Assembly: GCA_947652115.1 (NCBI GenBank)
Contig: OX393565.1
Coordinates: 8,298,622 to 8,362,621 of the forward strand
Origin: Blastomussa wellsi
Taxonomy: Eukaryota > Cnidaria > Anthozoa > Scleractinia > Plerogyridae
Direction: 5' to 3'
DNA: 64,000 nucleotides
In this document: positions 22,077 to 31,989 of the stretch, piece by piece
Layout of the letters: each line of letters opens with the position of its first letter
Numbering within the stretch: position 1 is the stretch's first letter
Notes under the pieces: generated by a model
Told to the model about the DNA's origin: nothing
The model's database searches: none
Seen by the model: only the letters and a program-made list of their open reading frames with translations
Translations under genes and position numbers: made by a program

Positions 22077-23764
22077 TGATTTTTTCAGGATTCTATTCCA
22101 ACTGAAATTCACTGCGAAGATAATTTCTGACTTTGCGTTGTTATTTTACATCAGATGATCAATTTGTTAAAATTGAATTCAGTTGAATTGAAATTTGAAT
22201 CCTTTTAGTTGTTAGAAAATTTATCGTAGGACGTTATCGCGTGGTATAATAAAACTTCCTCTCTTGAAATTCTCCATTGCAGCAAAGTAATACATCATTA
22301 CAATTTGGGCCCATTAGCTTGTATTGCTAAAAGAAAGGCCAATTTTCTTTTTTTTCTGTTTTCTATCTGTTCAAAGCCATAAACATGTGTGAGTCATGTC
22401 AACCACATAATCTGTGAACAGTCTTCTTTCTTGCGTGGGTTGGAATTAAAGCGAGGTTTGCAAAGGGCATTATCCCACGCTATTTTCTTTTGGGTACGCA
22501 CTTCCCTTGATATGGCGCAAGGCAGATTACCACAACAGCGCCGAGGGCTAGAGATTTTGTAAACTAAAATTGGTAGAGCCAAACACAGTGCAGTTGTCGC
22601 AAGGCATAGTGATTAATTAGAAATATAGAAACAACACACATAAAATATGCAAAATACAACATAACACCTCCATACATTCAGGATACTCCGAACGCCATCC
22701 TTGATATTTTGCATGTGCATGGTCATGATTACGTGAGTAAGGGAAACTTGAAGTTTGCGGGTTCATTGCCAGTCCCGTTATAACAAGCTAAGGCTTCAGT
22801 TGAAGAAAAGCCCCCTCTTCGAATCCTATTTTCCTTCACAAATGATTGTAGAAATTTTAAATTTTATTTTCTTTTGTTCTCTAAGCAAATGAGGATAGCA
22901 GGCGTATGTGAATAATTTTTATTTCACTTAAATTCCTGAGGGAAATACAATCGAGTACAATCATTTGTTTTTTTTTTAAGAATGGCTCTTATCTATTGGG
23001 GCAAAGTTCATTCCAATATCACACTGAGTGAATATGTACCTCGCATGCTCACCCATTCTCTCCAAAGTTTATGAGTAAGACGAAAAGTGCGTACAAAAGT
23101 CGTTTCAACTCATAATCAATTACAGACGGACAGCTTGGTGGGTTTCCAAAAATTTTTAGCCATGGGGCTACGCTCGCGCGCGCCTAACAGGAGCTCTGCT
23201 ATAATTACCTTTCGATAAAAGTCGGGGGGGGGGGGGGCGAAAGAAGCGGATGGGCAAGGAAAAGACGATGGATGACTACGAGAGCCTGGAACACGCTATA
23301 TTAAGTCTTATTACACGACTTTGGTAGCCAGAGGACCAATAACTAAAATCAACCAATCAGATTGCTTCGTTGCCGGTCCAATATTTTCTAAGTATTGGAC
23401 CGGGTATTGTCCCGAACGATCCCGCTACGTTGTATTTTTCGTCCTATGTTCTTTTTTGTTTTTGTTTTTTTTGTTGAAGTCTTTTTATAGGTTAGAAGAA
23501 GTGTTTTTTGACTTTCGAGAGAACTTTCGACTTGAATGAGGTAAAACTTCAGTTTTCTTTTGATTGACAGTTCCGTCGCGTTTGAAAGAATTTGTAATTG
23601 ATTGATTGTTTGAAAGTTAGTCAAACTGATTCGCGCATTGTAATGGCTTACAAAAATTAAAAAATAAATACTTGAACGAAAAATCACTTCGCATTTTATA
23701 CTGATTTGAGAAACAATCTCAGGGAATTTTAATTACACCGACCGAAACACACGCGGGTCTCTTG
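22077..23764. other. Intergenic, no gene seen
   Basis: AT-rich DNA with a poly-G run at about 23224-23237, poly-T tracts near 22970 and 23460, and a small GGAGCTCTG-containing block near 23155-23200 that resembles 57065-57120. No supportable coding frame. Confidence 0.5.
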
Positions 23765-23804
23765 CGGGTGTCTTTTTGCGTTCCGCTCGCTTATTAACCT
23801 CGCT

Positions 23805-23962
23805 TGCTCGGGACTGTACTGGGAGAATATCGGCCCTCGGTCTTTTCTGTGGGGACCTCGCTGCGCTCGGTCCGTGCTGTCAAGACCTCCGGCCGATATT
23901 CTCCCAGTACGGCCCTCGCGCTGATACCTCGAGTTGGTATCGCGCTGATACCTCGAGTTGAC
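23805..23962. repeat. Foldback repeat plus 22-bp tandem pair
   Basis: GTACTGGGAGAATATCGGCC (from 23816) is mirrored by GGCCGATATTCTCCCAGTAC (to 23910). It is followed by two copies of CGCGCTGATACCTCGAGTTG. I recall related GGGAGAATAT blocks as common interspersed repeats in corals. Confidence 0.55.
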
Positions 23963-24540
23963 AGCTGTCAATAACCATAACATGGATGTCCAATACCAAA
24001 GATGTAAGCTGATAAGGCTGACAAGGTATTGACAAAGCATGGCTACCCAATGGCCGCCATTTTGTGCGACTTCGTCATCGTCGTCGTCGTACGCGCCCGC
24101 GATCCATGTAACTGGCCATGTCGACCATGAAAACTTGAATGCATGGTTCGTTCTTCTTGTGCTTATGCTTATGTCACCTTCTGTCGCTGTGATTCCTAGT
24201 GAAAACAACATGAGGAAAACAAGTGTGTTTGTTCTTCTTATCCGGGTGCTTATGTCGTTAAGCTTCTGCTTGTGCGCTAATGAAAACAAGCCTTAATAGC
24301 TTAGGAACAGAGCTAGATTCAAAGAACAGCCTTCAGCACTAAGGCTCATTTTGTGGTCAAACAATAGTCGGAACCTTTCTTCCGCTGGTCACACACATCG
24401 GCTTGTAAATGAGTAGATTTGATTGGATTTGGTTTGGTTTGCTACTCAATTTCAAAAACTTAGCCTCGTCCCCAGTCGCCCGCGTGATAGCAAAAAGAAT
24501 TAAGACAGAATCCGTTAGGGCTTCGAGCATTTATTGGACA

Positions 24541-24898
24541 AAATTATGTACCAAAATGATTTACACCTTATTGCAAGCTTTTGTGTTACTACTCCAAATA
24601 TATTATCAAGAGAAATCTTTTCTAACAACACCAAACATCGAAAACAAATTTCGACGTTCCACTGAATTCCACTGAATCGCTTAAAAGATGTGAATTTTTT
24701 CCTTTTGCTTGCGGGCTTTTAAATTCTTTTTTTCAGTCTCTGATAAGAAATTGTTGTACCAAAATTATTTACACTTCATTGCAAACTTTTGAGTTACTGC
24801 TTCAAATATCTTATCAAAAGAAATCTTTTCTAACAACACCAAACATCGAAAACAAATTTCGAAGTTCCACTATAATTCCACTGAATCGCTTAAAGACG
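24541..24898. repeat. Diverged tandem duplication, about 207-bp period
   Basis: The segment from TGTACCAAAATGATTTACAC (about 24547) through TTCCACTGAATCGCTTAAA recurs at about 24754-24893 with scattered differences. Both copies share the block CTAACAACACCAAACATCG. Confidence 0.75.
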
Positions 24899-26408
24899 AT
24901 TTTACAAAATGGCTACACGTTAGATTTTGCCTACAGCTTGTGATCTTTAAACTTCATTTTCTCGGGCTCTAATAAGAAGTGATTGTCGGTGTTATCACAA
25001 GCAATTACTTACATCTCTACCTTTTATTGGGTAAAAAATAACGCAATATGATTTAAACCGGCAGCTGAAAACTTGATTATTTTCACAACTAAACAAATCG
25101 AATCGAAAACGGCTGAACGAGCAAACACGTTAATTGTCCCCTAAACAAGAATAAACAGCATAGTATTTGAACAAGGGCAGCTATCGAAAGTTTCCTTTAA
25201 AATTTTCATCTTCTCGATCGTGAGCCGTGGCGTTTGTTCGAAAACTTACGCTAGAAATTTCATCTAAAACAAACAAGAATCACTGAAAATATGTGACAAT
25301 TCTGCGTCCGCCGTGGTTGCTCCGATGACTTCGCATGCTCAAATCGATCATGGGATCTCTGGTCTCTTAGTCACGTGATAGAATTGTTTGTATAGTCTGA
25401 AACGAACCGTTCTCTTGCTTACACGTATCGACCCGTGCGTTATAAAAATGACTCTCAGTAACTAGTTTTAGTTATTCTGCAACCGCTACCTTTTGAGGAC
25501 CTTGAGTAAGTTGTGTTTCTACGATATATCTTTGTGGGAGTCGTCACCAAAGTAAGATTTTTTTATATATCTATAATTTTCCCATAGTATAATTATAAGC
25601 CATGATTGCAGAGTATTTGGCTCCATTCTGAAGTTGCTATTGTTACACCATAGTTTAAAATTGTCGAATTTTTACCAAGTATTGTTAACGTTTTCATGGT
25701 TTCAATGCGCGCAGTCTTCATTTAATTTTTATTCAGTTCAGTTTTAATAGAACTTTGTGCAAGATGAGAGTAACCGCATAATACCCCGCCACTTGAAGGT
25801 GTATCTCTTAACCCTCGGACGTACAAGGTTTTCTTAAGATTTTGTCGAGGGGATTTTATCTGGTCATCTGTCCTTTTCAGTAGCTGTTTGTTCACCTTTA
25901 GGGGCCCTGAACAGTATCTTTTTGGGCCGTTGCTAGGGAAAAATGCTTTCATGAAACTAAATTTATACAGTAGGCTATGAGTGTTGGTGCAAACGGGTTG
26001 ATGGCGTCATCGGGACACGCCCTATGACACGTCACCCAAAACAGAAAACTGAGTTTTACGCAAGACACTTACGGCGGCCTTATTCCCAGCTTGCAGTATC
26101 AGGTCAAATTATACGTCAATCTTAAGAATTGTAAGCATACGTTTTTCGTTAGCACGAAAACTTTAAAAATAATGACAAAAAATGTGGTCTGATTACCACA
26201 TTTTTGTGTACCATTTTTTTTTTTGTTATTTTGATTTTCCAAAAATGCATGCTCACCTTTCTAGAAAAAGACACTTTCTTTCGATTTACTGCAAAACACA
26301 TAAGCTGCGCTTTTTTCCTCCCGAGAAAAACTACGAAATTGCGTTTGCACCGGAAATAAAACTTTATGACCTTTCATTGGCTGAAATCATCGTAATTGAC
26401 ATCGCCCC
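24899..26408. other. Intergenic, no gene seen
   Basis: AT-rich. TTATAAAAATG near 25440 followed by a GGTAAG-poor region could be a promoter but leads to no recognisable ORF. A strong small hairpin (AAAAATGTGGT / ACCACATTTTT) lies at about 26177-26206. Confidence 0.4.
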
Positions 26409-26442
26409 AATGAGCTGGCTTCCTGAGGTCCTGGGGGAGAGC

Positions 26443-26450
26443 CAAGATGG
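26443..26450 (+). promoter_or_regulatory. YY1-like motif at the LINE 5' end
   Basis: CAAGATGG lies 18 bases into the LINE, the same motif and about the same place as the YY1 site that sets the start of human L1 transcripts. The functional parallel is inference. Confidence 0.35.
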
Positions 26451-26502
26451 ACGGCAGCGTTTTTGAGTAGTCCGTCCTGTGTAGCTCTCCGCTTCGTAAT
26501 AA

Positions 26503-27500
26503 ATGGCTGAAAAGGTAAGCGAATGCGACGAAAGTCCGCCCATCACTGGAGGGAAGAGAGTTGAAAGGCCTAGTAGCAGCAGCTCGCCCGAAATTCCTCC
26601 AAATAAGACTGCAAAGACTACAGAGCACACGGTCGAGCATGCCGATCTGTCGAGTATCTGGATCGCACTGAACAACATACAACGGAACACTGACGAGCTT
26701 CTTAAAGAGAACAGAGCTTTGTGCAAGCAACACGAAGAACTGCAGAAGTCGCTAGAGTTCCATATCGATAAGCTGGAAAAATTAGAGGCGGAGAATAACA
26801 AGCTGAAACAAGATGTGAGCTCGCTCAAGAAAGAAGTTCGCAAAGCAGAGGTTGAAGTTGCCGACATAAACGACGATCTAGATGGTCTTAAAAGCGATCT
26901 GGACACCGCTATATGCCAAATAGACGATTTAGAACAATACACTAGAAAACATAATCTCGAAATTCACGGCATTCCTGAGTCTTCAGAAGAAAATCTGTCT
27001 GACAAGATCATCAAGCTTGGAAAGGTTCTCAACGTACATATTGTCAACAATGACATCGACATCTGTCATAGAATGGCTACGAGAAGATCTAAGAAAATCT
27101 GTCTGACAAGATCATCAAGCTTGGAAAGGTTCTCAACGTACATATTGTCAACAATGACATCGACATCTGTCATAGAATGGCTACGAGAAGATCTAATGGC
27201 GGTCCAAGACCAATCATCGTACGATTCAGATCATACAGAGCCAAAAGTGAACTCTATAAATCCAAAAAGCACCTGAAGTCAGTAAGTTTAAACAACTATT
27301 TTCATAATGCAGGAGCTGTTTACATTAATGAGAACTTAACTAGCTATAGGCGTGAACTGTTCGCTAAAGTAAGAAAAGTTAAAAAGATCAACAACTGGCA
27401 TAGCGCCTGGACCATTGACGGCAAAATTTTCGTCAAGAAGTCCCAAAGCGATCAAGTACATAGAGTATATGAAGTCGAGGATTTGGACAATATTCGTTAG
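26503..27500 (+). pseudogene. LINE ORF1 (coiled coil plus RNA-binding domain), frameshifted
   Basis: ORF1 proteins of L1-type LINEs bind element RNA as coiled-coil trimers. From ATG 26503 the protein has a Ser/Pro-rich N terminus, a long coiled coil (about residues 65-145, heptads such as LEKLEAENNKLKQD) and the start of an RRM-like domain (LEIHGIPESSEENL). A segment of about 104 bp (26990-27093) is repeated in tandem (27094-27197). Since 104 is not a multiple of 3 the frame shifts, and the first frame ends at 27276 with unrelated residues. The true C-terminal half (GGPRPIIVRFRSYRAKSELY onward) continues in another frame to 27500. One duplication event accounts for the whole break. Confidence 0.85.
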
Positions 27501-27921
27501 CATAATCAAATATTTTTTTTCCTACCCTCTCCCACATGTAATATAACATTATTCAAACGTTCCCTTTCAAAACCCTCGCTTCCCTTTCGCTTCATCAATT
27601 AATTATTTAAATTTTGGCGGAGAGTTTTGTAGGAGGGTTTTGTCTCTTTTCTACATGCCTTTAAAAAATGGCACTTATTCCCTTCTATACAATAAGCTGC
27701 TTCGCAGTTTAATTAGTGTTTCTATTATGTTAAGTGTTAGTTGCCATAGTACACTTGTTGTACTCATCGTGATTTGTACCCGCCTTACTCAACGTATTGT
27801 AAATTGTTGTCAGCGCACCATCTGCACAAAACATTTCCATCGCAAGGCTAAACGCTATCGAACGTTGCAAGCTGTGGTTCATGAATTGCGTTAGAAAGAA
27901 ATTCATAAATCTAGTGTGTAT

Positions 27922-28875
27922 ATGACCTTAAATGCTGTTTCTCTTAATGCAAGAGGCCTCAACAAATCTATCAAAAGAAGAAAACTTTTCCGGTGGCTTC
28001 ATATTAGAAAATTTAATGTAATTTTTCTGCAAGAGACGTACAGCGATACTAGCTTGGAAAATTTTTGGCGAGCAGAATGGGGAGGCGACATTTTCTTTGC
28101 GCACGGCTCAAAACACAGCAGAGGTGTTATGATTCTTTTCAGTCCCTCGCTCAGTAAAGAGGTGACGAATGTTACTGCGGATAAAAACGGCAGATTTATT
28201 ATTGTAAACACCACCGTCAACGAAGACGAATTGTGCCTCGTTAATATTTATGCCCCAAACGACCAAAACCAGCAAATTTCATTTTTTCAGAAGATAACCG
28301 ATTCTATTCGTGGCCAGCAAACTGACAAAATTCTTATTGGTGGAGATTTTAACTGCCCACTGTCCGCTTCCGATAAATTTGGAGGTAAAGACATTCAATT
28401 CAAAAAAAGTGTAATACATTCGATCGACGAACTCCGTTGCAACTATGACCTAGTCGATCCCTGGCGAGAACAACATCCACATGATACACAGTTTACGTGG
28501 AGAAATAGCTCCGGGAAAATCAAATGTAGACTGGATTTCTGGCTCATCTCGAAGCATTTATTATGCCGCGTTTCGAAAACCGACATTTCCGCCTATCATG
28601 ATTCAGATCACTCCCCTGTCACCATCTCGATCAAGCCTGAAGACAAACAAGAAGAAAGAGGCCCAGGCTACTGGAAATTTAATAATTCACTCTTAGAAAA
28701 TGAAGATTTCGTCACAAAAATGAGCTTCATCATCAAACACGCCGCCCAAAAACACAAGGATGTTGCTGATAAAAGGTTATTTTGGGAAATGAAGAAAATG
28801 GAGATCCGGATATTTGCAATTCGTTTTGCGAAAAAGAAAGCCAACGCTGAAAGAAGTACAGAATTGAACCTCCTC
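27922..28875 (+). pseudogene. LINE ORF2, N-terminal part: AP endonuclease
   Basis: ORF2 nicks target DNA and primes reverse transcription. From ATG 27922 (an in-frame GTG lies just upstream) about 318 residues carry the APE-type endonuclease: SLNARGLN, FLQETYS (catalytic Glu), LVNIYAP, ILIGGDFNCPL (Asp/Asn), and SDHSPVTI (catalytic Asp-His). A linker follows. The frame is cut at 28875, after the codons CTC CTC, by the 20.4-kb insertion, and resumes in phase at 49254. No other lesion is visible in this half. Confidence 0.9.
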
Positions 28876-30125
28876 AGTAGTATAAGTCGCTCAACCAGCG
28901 CCTAAGCGCTCTGATTGGTCGAGAGAGCAATATATTTTGGTCTCGACCAATCAGAAAGCCGCTCACAAAATTACCCATGAGCAATTTTTTTTTTAGCGGT
29001 CGTAGTCTTAAGATGGCGGCGCCCATGCGTGTAAAACTGCGCCCCAGACCTCTACGGAGGTTCTGGACCCGTCTCACAGATTTCCAGGTCTAGTCGTAAT
29101 CGATAAAAATCGATAATGGGATGACGTCATGGCTTTCCGGTCCCCCGCTCCTGAAGGGAGCGTATTATTTTCCAGTCCTTTCGCTAGATGGGGCACTTCT
29201 CTTTGGAGTTAAAAATGAGGAGGAGAAACACAGATTGATTTTTTAGTGGATTTGAAATGGAAAATCATGAATAGACTGCTTAAACCTCGCTGATGAAGGA
29301 TTCATCTATCCTTTTACGGCCTTGAAGACATGATGTCATGGCGCTTACAAACGTGTTTTGAATTCGAATCACGGACCTGTACACGAAGTTAATTAGGCTT
29401 TTCAAGACTTGAACACAAAATGGTAATGTACAATGTTGCTTCGAATTTGTATGGAAGTTTTAGAAAGATCGGTAAAGCCACTGAATTATGAATTGAATGC
29501 AAAAGCCGTGTGCTAAAATTTGAACTTTCCACTTTTAGCTTTAAACCGAGTGAAGTGTGAATAAACTAATTACGCATGCAGAATTGCACGGCTTTGAAAT
29601 TTTCGATGTTTTGATATTTTGAGTACATTTCGTGGGTTCATCTTCAATGACATTTAATTTGAAGCAAAGTTTATTTGAAGTTTCTATCATATTTCAATCT
29701 TTTGTTCAAATTTTAGCCTTTTTGGAGCGAATGAAGCCGAGTGAAGTTTGAATAAACTAATTACGCATGCAGAATTGCACGGCTTTGAAATGTTCTATAT
29801 TTTGATATTTTGAGTACATTTCGTGGGTTCATCTTCAATGACATTTAATTTGAAGCAAAGTTTATTTGAAGTTTCTATCATATTTCAATCTTTTGTTCAA
29901 AATTTTAGCCTTTTTGTAGCGAACAGATTTGGCACTTGCACGCACATGTTTATCTGATTGAGACGTCCCGTCTTCGTGTTTAGGCTTTCATTTATTTAAG
30001 CGCTTTCAGTGTCGCCGGAACTATTTACAAATTGAACGCAACGATATATGAGCGAGTGCTACATAGAATAGAATAAATAAAATCACACGGAGATTTTTTC
30101 AAAATTGTTTTAATTACAATTCTAA
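28876..30125. repeat. Terminal region of the Polinton-like element (left)
   Basis: Noncoding. Its outer part contains a hairpin CTGATTGGTCGAGA/TCTCGACCAATCAG (28911-28955). Farther in, a 191-bp unit is repeated twice (about 29545-29735 and 29736-29925; landmark TTACGCATGCAGAATTGCAC at 29570 and 29761). How much of this is a true terminal inverted repeat cannot be told while both arms are identical. Confidence 0.55.
29545..29925. repeat. 191-bp tandem duplication (left arm)
   Basis: Two copies of a unit containing TACGCATGCAGAATTGCACG and GAGTACATTTCGTGGGTTC, differing at a few bases. The mirrored pair is in the right arm at about 48198-48578. Confidence 0.85.
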
Positions 30126-30129
30126 TATC

Positions 30130-30350
30130 ATACATGGCATTTCTAAAGTTTACAAAACGTGACAATCGCTTGCAAAATAAAAGTCCAATTCTCCTATCAT
30201 ACATGGCATTTCAAAACGTGATAATGCAAAATAAAAGTCTTCACAAATTTTATAGGAGCGTGTGCTACATCAACAAATCACAGATGTTGTTTTGTTTACA
30301 AAATAAAAGTCTTCACAAATTTTATACGTTTGAGTGCTTTTTCAAGATTC
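30130..30350 (-). terminator. Repeated AATAAA-type 3' end motifs (left arm)
   Basis: The block AAAATAAAAGTCTTCACAAA occurs twice, with two further partial copies (AAAATAAAAGTCCAATTC; a short ATACATGGCATTT repeat). On the minus strand this gives several closely spaced ACTTTTATTTTG motifs just past the end of the Cys-rich ORF. AATAAA reads on the plus strand here, so these could serve transcripts from either side. A 3' end function is inference. Confidence 0.3.
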
Positions 30351-30586
30351 TCACCTAGAAACACGGTTGTAAAGTTCCACTCCTCAATATCGTAATATTC
30401 TCCATAAATGGAACCGCAGCAAGTCAAGAAAACGCGACCACCCCACTTGGCTGTTATCTCGCCCCATTTGATTTCTTTCACGAACTTCTCGTGATCAGCG
30501 TTGTGCACTCTGTGAAGAGGTTGTGTACACGTGGGAGGTTCCTGGCCACAGACTACACAGCATGAAGGTAAATTTCCACAAGACAT
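30296..30586 (-). CDS. Small Cys-rich ORF of the Polinton-like segment
   Basis: 96 residues from ATG 30586; the longer open frame upstream reads low-complexity Tyr/Phe and is unlikely to be coding. The N terminus is cysteine-rich (CVVCGQEPPTC), like a small zinc-binding module, followed by a KWGE...KWGGRVFLTCCG segment. The last residues run into the repeated 3' block, so the true end may differ. I know no homologue. It is the last of four tandem minus-strand ORFs pointing toward the element terminus. The right-arm copy differs by Glu to Lys near the end. Confidence 0.45.
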   Translation of the reverse strand: MSCGNLPSCCVVCGQEPPTCTQPLHRVHNADHEKFVKEIKWGEITAKWGGRVFLTCCGSIYGEYYDIEEWNFTTVFLGENLEKALKRIKFVKTFIL

Positions 30587-30654
30587 GACTGATAAAATAA
30601 AACAAAAATCAAAAAAAAAAAAATAGTAATGCAATAAAATGTTCCATCAAGGGT

Positions 30655-30722
30655 CCATAAAATGTTCAATAAAATGTAGATCAACGGTCCATAAAATGTT
30701 CAATAAAATGTAGATCAATGAT
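30655..30722. repeat. 38-bp tandem repeat between two small ORFs (left arm)
   Basis: GGTCCATAAAATGTTCAATA-containing units repeat about 2.5 times. Each contains AATAAAATG, so they may mark a transcript end. Confidence 0.7.
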
Positions 30723-30972
30723 TCAATGCATCAAATGCCTCTGCCCACACGAGTAAGTCATTCCAAAGCGAGAGCACTTCAGGGTCATCGACACCCGCGT
30801 CCCATGATAGACGACTTATTCTATCCAGCAAGACTGCTCCATCTTGAATAAGATCAAACATGTCCTGATAACGGGCACCTTCACAATTCTCTTTATCGGC
30901 GTCTAACTTCCATTCCATCAATGTTGTCGCTTCGTTGTAAGTTTCCCATAAAAGTTCTTTCTCATACGCCAT
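30715..30972 (-). CDS. Small acidic ORF of the Polinton-like segment
   Basis: 85 residues from ATG 30972 (MAYEKELLWETYNEA...), rich in Glu, Asp, Trp and Leu and predicted helical, ending WAEAFDALNH. I chose this Met because a TATATAAGG box lies 55-65 bp upstream on the same strand; the longer open frame starts at a non-ATG codon inside the promoter. I recognise no family. Its protein is identical in the two arms, which argues against free decay, though the arms are young anyway. Confidence 0.5.
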   Translation of the reverse strand: MAYEKELLWETYNEATTLMEWKLDADKENCEGARYQDMFDLIQDGAVLLDRISRLSWDAGVDDPEVLSLWNDLLVWAEAFDALNH

Positions 30973-31028
30973 ACTTACTTTTTCATACTCAGCTTCAAGG
31001 GGTAACTGGTGGTGTGGGATGAAAAGCC

Positions 31029-31035
31029 TTATATA
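31029..31035 (-). promoter_or_regulatory. TATA box for the small acidic ORF (left arm)
   Basis: TATATAAGG on the minus strand with GTCACGTG (an E-box-like palindrome) about 20 bp upstream and an ATG at 30972 downstream. The arrangement is a compact virus-type promoter; function is inferred. Confidence 0.5.
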
Positions 31036-31190
31036 CATTCAAAACAGGTCACGTGTTACCAAGGGTATGGGGGATGGGGGGGTATCCCCCCTATGAGAGG
31101 TTCAACACACTATACAAGGAACTCACTTGTTGAAGAACAAATTTTTTTCATTGCAAACTATGTAACAACAATTGTCAATAAAAGACTTTA

Positions 31191-31556
31191 TTACAACTTG
31201 AGTTTTTTCTTGGCTTGCATGATACGTCTCACGATGCGTTCTGTCATGGTTTTCTTGCCGGGTAACTTGTTGATCGCACTTATCATCTTAGCGTCCGCTA
31301 CCCACTTGTCTTGTAGGTTCTTAGCACGAGAATAATCGATGTCGTGGGTTCTTGCAATCCGATCCAGACGATTGATGCCCTTGTCGCCTCGTTTGAGTCT
31401 CTTTTTCAAATGAGTGCCAGGTCCCATGAACTGATATCCGGGCCAATGAAATTCCATGCCGGTTTTTGCCAGTAATTTCTGGATGTCGAATCCCCCTCCA
31501 CTAGTCGTCGTCTTCCTCTTCCTCGTACGACTCTTCTTCTTCGTCGGTTTCGTCAT
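31191..31556 (-). CDS. Parvovirus-type phospholipase A2 domain protein
   Basis: 121 residues from ATG 31556. Residues 41-47 (YQFMGPG) form the Ca2+-binding loop, THDIDY at 70-75 holds the catalytic His-Asp with its supporting Tyr, and Asp 88 fits the second catalytic aspartate: the compact PLA2 fold of parvovirus VP1 N-terminal domains, which is also found in adintovirus/Polinton virion proteins. In viruses such enzymes cut endosomal membrane phospholipids during entry. N and C termini are strongly basic (KKKSRTRKRK; QAKKKLKL), suiting nucleic-acid or capsid contact. It overlaps the acidic-tailed ORF upstream by 56 bases in another frame. No capsid domain is attached. All catalytic residues are kept in both arms. 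Confidence 0.75.
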   Translation of the reverse strand: MTKPTKKKSRTRKRKTTTSGGGFDIQKLLAKTGMEFHWPGYQFMGPGTHLKKRLKRGDKGINRLDRIARTHDIDYSRAKNLQDKWVADAKMISAINKLPGKKTMTERIVRRIMQAKKKLKL

Positions 31557-31989
31557 ACTCGGGCTCTAAAGGACGTCTCAGTTTCTTGCCTTTGTGCCAA
31601 TCTTCCCACTCGGGTGCCGGTTTCAATCGCTCGGCTTCTGTTTTTCTCTTCCTCTTGAACAGACCTGTCAGTTTTTCTTTGAAAGTCGTTTTTGGTGGTC
31701 CTTGGTCTGCGTGGGACGTGGACGGTGTGGCAGGTTGTCGTTTGATCGTTTTCTTGCGTGGAACTGATTTGGATTGCGTCGAGGATTCCTTTTTAACGAC
31801 GACGGTGGGCGTTGCTGCTGTTACTGCTGCAGCAGCTGTCGCCTTGTTGGCTTTGACGATTTGTTTCAACATGTTTTCCAAGGGAGCGTTTAAGAGCACG
31901 TCGTCGTCGTCGTCGTCATCGTCGGGTGCACTGCGAACGGTCACGGGTCCTCGTCGGATGCGTCGGCCGAGTTTTACAATTTGACCATA
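31501..31989 (-). pseudogene. Acidic-tailed ORF of the Polinton-like segment, 5'-truncated
   Basis: An open minus-strand frame ends at 31501. The conventional start would be a GTG at 31944; the frame stays open upstream without any ATG until it meets Helentron-related sequence at about 31980-31990. I infer that the true N terminus was lost at that junction. Visible parts: an eight-Asp run, an Ala/Thr-rich hydrophobic stretch, a basic KRKRKTEAE patch, and a C-terminal tail EEEESYEEEEDDD. The tail overlaps the basic N terminus of the PLA2 ORF in a second frame. It may be a minor virion or core-type protein, but I have no named homologue. The right copy differs at two residues. Confidence 0.5.

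Noticed and set aside
23729..24289. 186-residue minus-strand ORF
   Set aside because: It runs through a foldback repeat and a 22-bp tandem pair (SRYQRDTNSRYQRE) and shows no domain.
31586..31984. 132-residue ORF antisense to the acidic-tailed ORF, with a Ser run
   Set aside because: It is the mirror of the Asp run and other biased codons on the real strand; likewise 46140-46538.
28876..31989. A simple parvovirus insertion
   Set aside because: Only the PLA2 domain resembles parvoviruses; there is no Rep (NS1) or capsid, and the ends and 6-bp duplication fit Polintons better.
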